A stretch of 64,000 nucleotides of DNA from Halomonas sp. (GTDB lineage: Bacteria > Pseudomonadota > Gammaproteobacteria > Pseudomonadales > Halomonadaceae): positions 1 through 64,000 of the forward strand of contig NZ_JACUUD010000001.1 of assembly GCF_014859505.1 (NCBI RefSeq), read 5' to 3'. The position numbers and the translations under genes are program-made. Every line of letters begins with the position of its first letter. The stretch's first letter is position 1. Positions 57,595 to 64,000 of the stretch are shown here, one piece after another. The notes beneath the pieces are model-generated. The model was not told the DNA's origin and ran no database searches. It worked only from the letters and a program-made list of their open reading frames with translations.

Positions 57595-58578
57595 ATGACC
57601 ACTCCCAAGCTGCTCAACAAGCTGACCTTTCGCCAGCTGCAGGTGTTTCAGGCGGTACACGACCAGCACTCCTACTCCCGGGCGGCCGAACAGCTGGGCC
57701 TGACCCAGCCCGCAGTCAGCGCCCAGGTCCGCCAGCTGGAACAGGCGCTGGGCCAGCCGCTGTTCAAGTATGCCGGCAAGACCCTCCACGTGCTGCCGGC
57801 AGCGGATGCCCTGGCGGCCTCGGTCCGCGCCATCTTCGGCCAGGTCTCGCGGTTGCAGATGGCGCTCTCGGACATGTCCGGCACCATCCGCGGCGAGCTC
57901 AACCTGGCGGCGGTCTCCACCGCCCAGTACGTCGTGCCCCACCTGCTGGCGCGCTTCCGCGCCCACTACCCCAACGTCCAGGTTCGGCTCAAGGTGTGCA
58001 ACCGCAGCCAGGCGCTGGAGCGCCTGGCCGAGTGCCGCGACGACCTGGTGATCATGGCCCGGGTGCCGGAGGATCGCGACCTGGTCTTCATGCCGATCCT
58101 CGACAACGAGATGATCCCGCTGGTGTGGCCCGGTCACCCGCTGCTCCAGGCGAGCTCGCCCACCCTGGAGGACTTCGCCCGCCACTACGTGCTGATGCGC
58201 GAGCCCGGCTCCGGCGTGCGCAGCGCCTTCGAGGAGCTGGCCGCCGCCCAGGACGTGAGCCTGGCCCACCGCATCGAGCTGGGCACCAACGAGGCCGTCA
58301 AGCAGGGGGTGATGGCCCAGCTGGGGGTGGCCGTGCTGCCGCGCCTGGCGGTGCGCCTGGAGCTTGCGGCCGGGCTGCTGGAGGAGCTCGCCCTGCCCGG
58401 GTTTCCGCTGCGCCACTCCTGGTGCACCGTCTATCCACGGGAGCGCTTCCCCACCCCGGTCACCGAGCTGTTCCTGCGCTTCGTGCGCGAGCACCTGGCG
58501 GAGTTCCACGCCCACTTCCAGGCCCCGCCCCGCCCGCTGCCCAACCACGATGTGGTCTGCCTGCCGCTGTCGAACTGA
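57595..58578 (+). CDS. LysR-family regulator (PycR-like)
   Basis: Transcription factor of 327 residues. The N-terminal helix-turn-helix has LTFRQLQVFQAVHDQHSYSR and LGLTQPAVSAQVRQLE (about 10-65), followed by a periplasmic-binding-like effector domain with TAQYVVPHLLARF. The sequence resembles the Pseudomonas regulator next to pyruvate carboxylase (PycR) and CbbR-type LysR proteins. The ORF begins at a GTG at 57589; the ATG at 57595 is the likelier start. The 100-bp gap to the divergent biotin-carboxylase-like gene would hold its binding site. Confidence 0.9.
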   Translation: MTTPKLLNKLTFRQLQVFQAVHDQHSYSRAAEQLGLTQPAVSAQVRQLEQALGQPLFKYAGKTLHVLPAADALAASVRAIFGQVSRLQMALSDMSGTIRGELNLAAVSTAQYVVPHLLARFRAHYPNVQVRLKVCNRSQALERLAECRDDLVIMARVPEDRDLVFMPILDNEMIPLVWPGHPLLQASSPTLEDFARHYVLMREPGSGVRSAFEELAAAQDVSLAHRIELGTNEAVKQGVMAQLGVAVLPRLAVRLELAAGLLEELALPGFPLRHSWCTVYPRERFPTPVTELFLRFVREHLAEFHAHFQAPPRPLPNHDVVCLPLSN

Positions 58579-58776
58579 ACACGACCTTCTCCCGGGTCAT
58601 GGCGGAAGCCGGCATCACCCACGCGGCGATGCCCAGGCTCCGCAACTATGGTAAATTATCGGGCCGATACCCAGTAACCATCAGCGCGCCCCGCGGCTCT
58701 GACCCCTTGCCGGCAAGCCTGTCTGCAAGGAGCGTACAGGATCTCCGAGGCGGGCCGAGCGAAGGGGCTCACACCC

Positions 58777-59832
58777 ATGAGCGACAGCACCTCGAAACAC
58801 GTCCCCAGCGGCGAGAAGTTCCGCACCCAGCACGGCTTTGCCGCCATCAAGGACGGCATCAAACAGCGCCGAGAACCGGAGGAGCAGGCCGCCGACCCGG
58901 GCCGCAAGCCCAGGTGGCTGCGCGCCCAGATTCCTGGCGGCGAGCGCTTCGAGGCCGTCAAGCGCAACGTCAGCGAGCATCGCCTGAGCACCGTGTGCGC
59001 CGAGTCACACTGCCCCAACATGGGCGAGTGCTGGAGCAACGGCACCGCCACCATCATGCTGATGGGCTCGGTGTGTACCCGCGCCTGCCGCTTCTGCGCC
59101 GTGGACACCGGCAACCCCGGCGGCTGGCTGGACGCCGAGGAGCCGGCCAACACCGCCAGGTCGGTGGAGCTGATGGGGCTGCGCTACGTAGTGCTCACCT
59201 CGGTGGACCGCGACGACCTGGACGACGGCGGCGCCGCCCACTACGCGGCCTGCATCCGCGCCATCAAGGCCAACACCCCCGAGGTGGTGGTGGAGGCGCT
59301 GACCCCGGACTTCGACGGCGTCCACGCCGCCATCGAGCAGGTGGTGGACTCCGGCCTGGAGGTGTTCGCCCAGAACGTCGAGACCGTGGAGCGCCTCACC
59401 CGTCGGGTGCGCGACCCCCGCGCCGGCTACCGCAAGACCCTGGACGTGCTGGCCCACGCCAAGCGGCACAAGCCGGGAGTGCTCACCAAGACCAGCCTGA
59501 TGCTGGGCCTCGGCGAGAGCGATGAGGAGATACTCGCCACCTTCGACGACCTGCGCGAGATCGGCGTGGATATCGTCACCCTGGGTCAGTACCTGCGCCC
59601 CACCCGCAACCACCTTGCGGTGGAGCGCTGGGTCTCCCCCGAGGAGTTCGAGCGCTACCGCCAGATCGGCCTGGAGAAGGGCTTCATGGAGGTGGCCGCC
59701 GGGCCGCTGGTGCGCTCCAGCTACCGCGCCGACCGGGTGTTCGAGAAGAACAACCTGGGCCTGGCCGCACCGGCCGCGGTGCCCGGCCAGGCGCACGACC
59801 CGGACCGCATCGATGCAGTCAACGTGGGATAA
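58777..59832 (+). CDS. lipA: Lipoyl synthase
   Basis: Radical-SAM enzyme of 351 residues that inserts two sulfurs into octanoyl groups on lipoyl domains. The auxiliary cluster motif is [12 protein letters not shown]; the radical-SAM motif is CTRACRFC; the C-terminal RSSYRA serine ligand is present. It converges with lipB, which supplies the octanoyl group. Its N-terminus has the usual basic [15 protein letters not shown] segment. Confidence 0.98.
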   Translation: MSDSTSKHVPSGEKFRTQHGFAAIKDGIKQRREPEEQAADPGRKPRWLRAQIPGGERFEAVKRNVSEHRLSTVCAESHCPNMGECWSNGTATIMLMGSVCTRACRFCAVDTGNPGGWLDAEEPANTARSVELMGLRYVVLTSVDRDDLDDGGAAHYAACIRAIKANTPEVVVEALTPDFDGVHAAIEQVVDSGLEVFAQNVETVERLTRRVRDPRAGYRKTLDVLAHAKRHKPGVLTKTSLMLGLGESDEEILATFDDLREIGVDIVTLGQYLRPTRNHLAVERWVSPEEFERYRQIGLEKGFMEVAAGPLVRSSYRADRVFEKNNLGLAAPAAVPGQAHDPDRIDAVNVG

Positions 59833-59863
59833 CAGGCACAAGGGGCGAGGAAGCGAGGAAACC

Positions 59864-60562
59864 CTAGTCCCTCGTTCCTCGCGCCTCGTTACTGACTATT
59901 TCGCGCCCCAACTCCCATGCCAGGCATTCGGCCAGGCGCTCCCCCACCACCACCACGTCCGGGCACTCCTCCACCAGGTCCGCCAGGCGAGTCATCGCCA
60001 TGCCGGCATAGCCGCAGGGGTTGATGCGCTGGAAGGGTGAGAGGTCGCCGTCTACGTTGAGCGCCACCCCGTGGAAGCTGCCGCCCCGACGGATGCGCAG
60101 CCCCAGCGAGGCGATCTTGGCCTCGCCCATACCCGTCTTCACGTAGACACCTGGCGCATCGGGGCGCGCCCGGGCCGCGACGCCATACTCCGCCAGCAGC
60201 GCGATCACCGCGTTCTCGAGCCCGCTCACCAGGTCACGCACGCCGAGGCGCGCACGGCGCACGTCGATCAGCGGATAGAGCACCACCTGGCCGGGCCCAT
60301 GGTAGGTCACCTGGCCGCCGCGGTCGGTCTGCACCACCGGGATATCACCGGGCATCAGCAGGTGCTCGGGCTTGCCCGCCTGCCCCTGGGTGAAGACCGG
60401 GTCGTGCTCCACCAGCCAGAACTGATCCGGCGTGTCGGCATCGCGAGTGTCGGTGAGCTCCCGCATCGCCTGCCAGACGGGGCTATAGGGACGACGCCCC
60501 AGGCGGTGCAGTTCGATGGGTGGCAGCGGCGCAGGCAGCTCGGAGGGGGCGGTGGCCATCAC
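59864..60562 (-). CDS. lipB: Octanoyl-ACP:protein octanoyltransferase
   Basis: Enzyme of 232 residues that moves octanoyl groups from acyl carrier protein to lipoyl domains. The [12 protein letters not shown] motif, the catalytic Lys in GEAKIASLG and the catalytic Cys in INPCGYAGM are all present. The ATG overlaps the ybeD stop (ATGA). Downstream it converges with lipA with 31 bp between stop codons. The first two codons are both ATG, so the start may be either. Confidence 0.97.
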   Translation of the reverse strand: MMATAPSELPAPLPPIELHRLGRRPYSPVWQAMRELTDTRDADTPDQFWLVEHDPVFTQGQAGKPEHLLMPGDIPVVQTDRGGQVTYHGPGQVVLYPLIDVRRARLGVRDLVSGLENAVIALLAEYGVAARARPDAPGVYVKTGMGEAKIASLGLRIRRGGSFHGVALNVDGDLSPFQRINPCGYAGMAMTRLADLVEECPDVVVVGERLAECLAWELGREIVSNEARGTRD

Positions 60563-60870
60563 ACCACCATGTGCACGCGGCCGGTGGCCTTGAGCTCCAC
60601 GAACAGTGCCCGGAGCTGGGCCTCGCCGGTGGCGCGGATGGTCAGGCGTACCGACTGGAAGCGGGCGTTGCGGCTCTCCACTACCCGCAGGTCGATGGCG
60701 TCGAAGTGCGGATCGTGGCGACTCACCACCTGACAGACCATGGCGGCGAAATCCTCGGCGGCGTCACCCACCACCTTGAGGGAGTAGCGGCAGGGAAAGG
60801 TGATCCTGGGGGGCTTGCCGGCGACCGGCCGGCTCGGCACGCGCAGGTCGCGCAGGGAGTTGTCGTTCAT
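60559..60870 (-). CDS. ybeD: YbeD-like DUF493 protein
   Basis: Protein of 103 residues with the DUF493 fold, a small alpha/beta domain related to ACT-like regulators: the [12 protein letters not shown] start, VSRHDPHFD middle and [22 protein letters not shown] end are typical. E. coli YbeD lies between dacA and lipB as here. The start at 60870 gives a normal N-terminus; an in-frame extension to 60951 overlaps the dacC stop region and was not used. Confidence 0.93.
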   Translation of the reverse strand: MNDNSLRDLRVPSRPVAGKPPRITFPCRYSLKVVGDAAEDFAAMVCQVVSRHDPHFDAIDLRVVESRNARFQSVRLTIRATGEAQLRALFVELKATGRVHMVV

Positions 60871-60931
60871 GGAGGTTCCAGCGGGTCGTGGATATGCCAG
60901 CATTTTACGCAACCCGCCGGAGAGAGACCAC

Positions 60932-62155
60932 CTAGCCGAACCAGCCGCCAACCAGGTTGGAGAAGAAGCGTCGGACCTGATCGACCAGCTTCTTGACGAG
61001 GCCGCCCTCCTCCACCGACTCCAGGGCCAGCAGCGGCTGCTCGCCTACCACCTCCTCGCCCAGGCGCACCTCCAGGGTGCCGACGCGCTGGCCTGCCTCG
61101 ATGGGGGCGGCCAGGTCGCCCTGGATGTCCAGGCGGGCGGTCAGCTCCTCGTTGCGGGCACGCGGCACCGTCATCATCACGTCGCTGTCGATGCCCACTG
61201 GCAGCTCGTTGCTCTCCCCGCCCCACACCCGCGAGGTGTTGAGCACCGAGCCGGCGTCGTAGAGCTTGACGGTCTCGAAGTAGCGGAAACCGTAGCTGAG
61301 CAGCTTCTGGGTCTCCTGGGCCCGGGACTCCTCGGAGCTGGTGCCCATCACCACGGAGATCAGCCGCATGTCGTCACGCTTGGCGGAGGCCACCAGGCCA
61401 TAGCCCGCCTCGGTGGTCCAGCCGGTCTTCAGGCCGTCCACGGTGGGATCGCGCCACAGCAGCCGATTGCGGTTGGGCTGGCGGATGTCGTTGAAGGTGA
61501 AGTACTTCTCGGCGTAGATCGCGTAGTGCTCGGGGTAGTCGTTGATGATGTACTGGGAGAGCAGCGCCATGTCGCGGGCCGAGGAGTACTGCTCCGGATG
61601 CGGCAGGCCGGTGGCGTTGGCGAAGCTGGTGTTGTGCAGGCCCAGGCGGGTGGCGTGCTGGTTCATCAGGTCGGCGAAGGGCACCTCGCCGCCGGCCAGG
61701 TGCTCGGCCACCGCCACGCTGGCGTCGTTACCGGAGGCGATGATGATGCCGTAGAGCAGGTCGCGGATGGAGACCTGGGTGTCCACCTCGATGAACATCT
61801 TGGAGCCCCCGGTGCGCCAGGCATTCTCGCTGACCCTCACCATGTCGTTCATGGTGATGTTGCCGCGGTCCAGTTCGCGCTCCACCAGGTAGGCGGTCAT
61901 CAACTTGGTCAGGCTCGCCGGCGGCAGGCGCTCGTCGGCATTGTGCTCCACCAGCACCCGGCCGCTGTCGGCATCCATCAGGAACCACGACTTGGCAGCG
62001 AGCTGGGGCGGCGAGGGAATCATGACCTGCGGCTGGGGCACCGGCACGCTCTGGGCCGAAGCCAGTGTCGATACCATCAGCAGACAGGCCAGAAGCGCCG
62101 GGATCAGCCGGAGGCGGCGAAGGGATAACAACTCTCTCATGGGGTCAAGTCTCAT
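60932..62155 (-). CDS. dacC: D-alanyl-D-alanine carboxypeptidase (PBP5/6 type)
   Basis: Low-molecular-weight penicillin-binding protein of 407 residues. After a signal peptide (to about 35, ASAQS) the active-site motifs follow in order: SxxK in PASLTKLM, SGN in IASGNDAS, and KTG in DGLKTGWT. The C-terminal beta-rich domain ends in an amphipathic helix (VKKLVDQVRRFFSNLVGG) for membrane attachment. It removes the terminal D-Ala from peptidoglycan peptides. Starts at 62155 or 62140 (ATG) are both possible; neither has a strong ribosome-binding site. Confidence 0.95.
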   Translation of the reverse strand: MRLDPMRELLSLRRLRLIPALLACLLMVSTLASAQSVPVPQPQVMIPSPPQLAAKSWFLMDADSGRVLVEHNADERLPPASLTKLMTAYLVERELDRGNITMNDMVRVSENAWRTGGSKMFIEVDTQVSIRDLLYGIIIASGNDASVAVAEHLAGGEVPFADLMNQHATRLGLHNTSFANATGLPHPEQYSSARDMALLSQYIINDYPEHYAIYAEKYFTFNDIRQPNRNRLLWRDPTVDGLKTGWTTEAGYGLVASAKRDDMRLISVVMGTSSEESRAQETQKLLSYGFRYFETVKLYDAGSVLNTSRVWGGESNELPVGIDSDVMMTVPRARNEELTARLDIQGDLAAPIEAGQRVGTLEVRLGEEVVGEQPLLALESVEEGGLVKKLVDQVRRFFSNLVGGWFG

Positions 62156-62188
62156 GGAACACTCAGGGGGAAGGGAGTGGGGCGCCGG

Positions 62189-63172
62189 TCAGTCGGCGCC
62201 GTTGACGATAAAGCTCTGATCGAAACCGGCACGGCGCAGCTCGCCGCGCACTGGCTCCACCTGGTCGGCGCTGGCCAGCGGACCGACCTGCACCCGATGT
62301 ACGCCCGTCGAGACGGCCACCCGCACCGGGCGAGAAAGCTCGGCCTGGAGCCTGGCCTGCAGCGCCTGGGCGCTCTCGGCGGAACCCAGGGCGGCAATCT
62401 GCAGGAAGATGGGGGGCTCGGTGGAACCCCGGCTGGCGCTGCTGGCGACCGTCGACGAGGTATCGGCCGCCGGAGCGGGGGCGGACGCCACCTGGCGGCC
62501 GGGGGGCGCGACCGCGCCGGCGCCGTTGCGCGTGCTGCCCCCGGGCGTCCCGCCACCGTTATCGGCCAGCCACTGCTCCACGTCGATGGCCTCCACCTTC
62601 ACCCGGCCGGTGCCACGATCCAGGATCTCCAGCCGCGCCGCGGCGGCGTAGGAGAGATCGATCTCGCGGTCGTTGTGGAAGGGGCCACGGTCGTTGACCC
62701 GCACGATGGCCGAGCGGCCATTGTCCTGGTTGGTGACCCGCACGTAGCTGGGCAGCGGCAGCGAGCGGTGGGCGGCGCTCATCTTGTACATGTCATAGAT
62801 TTCGCCGTTGGAGGTGGCGTAGCCGTGGAACTTCTCGCCATACCAAGACGCCGTGCCCTGGCGGGCATAGCCTCGAGCATCGGGCAGCACCCGATAGGTC
62901 TTGCCCCACACATCATAGGTCGACCGATTGCCGCCCCGGGAGGGCGCCTCGAGGCGCGGCACCGCATCGGGGATGCGGCTGACGTCCGGGGGATCCATGG
63001 GATAGGCGTCGCCGGACATAGCGTAGCGCTCGCCCCCACCGGACGGCGCCGCCGAGGAGACAGTCCGAGACTCGCCGGGCTCCGAAGACGGCGCCTGACC
63101 GCCGCCCCCGGCACAGCCCGCCAGCGCCATGGACGCCGCGGCCACCGCCAGCCACCACCGCCGGGCGCTCAT
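62189..63172 (-). CDS. rlpA: Septal-ring lytic transglycosylase RlpA
   Basis: Lipoprotein of 327 residues: lipobox (MALAGC), a proline/serine-rich spacer, a double-psi beta-barrel with GTASWYGEKFHGYATSNGE and NDRGPFHNDREIDLSY (catalytic Asp and His region, about 105-200), a flexible linker, and a C-terminal SPOR domain (about 250-327) that binds stripped peptidoglycan at the septum. It overlaps the mltB stop (ATGA), the same order as in Pseudomonas. Confidence 0.96.
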   Translation of the reverse strand: MSARRWWLAVAAASMALAGCAGGGGQAPSSEPGESRTVSSAAPSGGGERYAMSGDAYPMDPPDVSRIPDAVPRLEAPSRGGNRSTYDVWGKTYRVLPDARGYARQGTASWYGEKFHGYATSNGEIYDMYKMSAAHRSLPLPSYVRVTNQDNGRSAIVRVNDRGPFHNDREIDLSYAAAARLEILDRGTGRVKVEAIDVEQWLADNGGGTPGGSTRNGAGAVAPPGRQVASAPAPAADTSSTVASSASRGSTEPPIFLQIAALGSAESAQALQARLQAELSRPVRVAVSTGVHRVQVGPLASADQVEPVRGELRRAGFDQSFIVNGAD

Positions 63173-64000
63173 GGGCGCTCCTCCCCGTCGGCATGCACGG
63201 CATCCAGCCAGTGGGCATCCAGCGCCCGGGCCGCGGCGATGGCCTCGGCCAGCTCGGTGACCGCCATGGCGTATAGATGGCTGTGGTTGTAGCGGGTGAT
63301 CACGTAGAAGTTGTGGTCGCCCAGCACGAAGCGCCAGTGGCCCTCGCCGTCCTCCAGGGAGACCGGCAGCAGCGACCGATCCGCGTCGATGTCGTCGGGC
63401 ACCGTGATGCCGGCCTCGGCAACGCTACTCGCCGGGACGGCCGGCGGGCGCGCCGCACGGTTGAAGTCGATGCCCTCCGGCGGCGTCGCGGGCCCCTCGG
63501 CGTCGTGATAGATCACCTCGCCGGCGCGCCAGCCATGCTCGGCAAAGTAGTTGCCCACGCTGCCGATGGCGTCCACCGGGTTGGTCCAGAGATCGCGAAG
63601 GCCGTCATCGTCGAAGTCCACGGCGTAGGCGCGATAGCTGGTGGGAATGAACTGCGGGTAGCCCATGGCGCCGGCGTAGGAGCCGGTGAGCTCGCCGGGG
63701 TCGACGCCCTGCTCGTGGGTGATCTCGAGGAAGGCGGCCAGCTCGCCGCGGAAGAAGCCGCCGCGGGTCGGGTGGTGGAAGGCCAGGGTGGCCAGGGAGT
63801 CGATCACCCGGTGACGGCCAGTGAAACGGCCATAGCTGGTCTCGACACCGATGATGGCGGCGACCACTTCGGGGGGCACGCCATACAGCGACTCGGCGCG
63901 CTCGAAGGCATCGCGATGCACCTCGAGAAAGGTGACACCGCGGTGGATGCGCTCCGGCTGCAGGAAGATGGCGCGGTATTCGTCCCAGCGCAGGCGACGC
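63169..64000 (-). CDS. mltB: Lytic murein transglycosylase B, 5' part outside window
   Basis: At least 277 residues, open to the window end, so the N-terminus with its signal or lipobox is missing. The catalytic Glu is in IIGVETSYGRFTGRHRVID, followed by GAMGYPQFIPTSYRAYAVDFDDDGLRDLW, all typical of MltB (glycoside hydrolase family 103). It cuts the glycan strands of peptidoglycan. Overlap with rlpA points to coordinated expression of septal wall enzymes. Confidence 0.95.
   Translation of the reverse strand, partial: RRLRWDEYRAIFLQPERIHRGVTFLEVHRDAFERAESLYGVPPEVVAAIIGVETSYGRFTGRHRVIDSLATLAFHHPTRGGFFRGELAAFLEITHEQGVDPGELTGSYAGAMGYPQFIPTSYRAYAVDFDDDGLRDLWTNPVDAIGSVGNYFAEHGWRAGEVIYHDAEGPATPPEGIDFNRAARPPAVPASSVAEAGITVPDDIDADRSLLPVSLEDGEGHWRFVLGDHNFYVITRYNHSHLYAMAVTELAEAIAAARALDAHWLDAVHADGEERP

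Overview
The window is GC-rich chromosomal DNA from a gammaproteobacterium, most probably a halophile of the Halomonadaceae (Halomonas-like). This placement is an inference. It rests on a complete Na+-translocating NADH:quinone reductase operon, on Pseudomonas/Oceanospirillales-type gene neighbourhoods (leuS-lptE-holA; nqr-gap-mfd; lipA/lipB-ybeD-dacC-rlpA-mltB; topA next to a DUF6586 gene), and on REP-like and hairpin repeats between genes. Nearly all of it is coding. I see no rRNA, tRNA, CRISPR array, transposase or prophage.

Layout. 1-8.2 kb: the end of a polytopic membrane protein, a zinc-ribbon protein divergent from leuS-lptE-holA, then a PA2779/PA2778-like pair and a DUF488 gene. 8.2-12.5 kb: a compact set with less GC-rich stretches that carries lasso-peptide-type parts: a peptide-exporter-like ABC protein, a nucleotidyltransferase, a B2-type leader protease and a PqqD-like leader-binding protein. 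It has no lasso cyclase and no obvious precursor, and is the most novel-looking system here. 12.5-27.9 kb: sthA, nqrABCDEF with a shrunken ApbE-like lipoprotein and nqrM, long-form gap, mfd. 26.8-29.1 kb: two L,D-transpeptidases around an Lpp/OprI-like lipoprotein. 29.2-33 kb: phosphoketolase and an orphan GspE-type ATPase. 33-40.3 kb: a caa3-type oxidase cluster (subunit II with heme c, a fused subunit I-III, a copper P-type ATPase and small membrane proteins). 40.3-43.8 kb: an ABC-F protein (YbiT), a GIY-YIG-like protein with a helical partner, and a NYN-domain protein. 43.8-50.4 kb: a three-gene RND efflux operon whose TolC-like protein has an extra N-terminal domain. 50.6-58.6 kb: DUF6586-topA, a DUF3141 PhaC-like hydrolase, and a degenerate biotin-carboxylase-like gene divergent from a LysR regulator. 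58.8-64 kb: lipA, lipB, ybeD, dacC, rlpA and the 3' part of mltB.

How the parts work together. Respiration and ion energetics (Nqr, SthA, caa3 oxidase with copper supply) and envelope maintenance (LptE, L,D-transpeptidases with Lpp, DacC, RlpA, MltB, RND efflux) dominate. Two enzymes look reduced to pseudoenzymes inside otherwise conserved contexts: ApbE in the nqr operon, and the biotin-carboxylase-like protein beside a PycR-like regulator. Two ~110-bp intergenic hairpin repeats (near 42.1 and 50.5 kb) differ by compensated base changes in their stems, which indicates conserved secondary structure.
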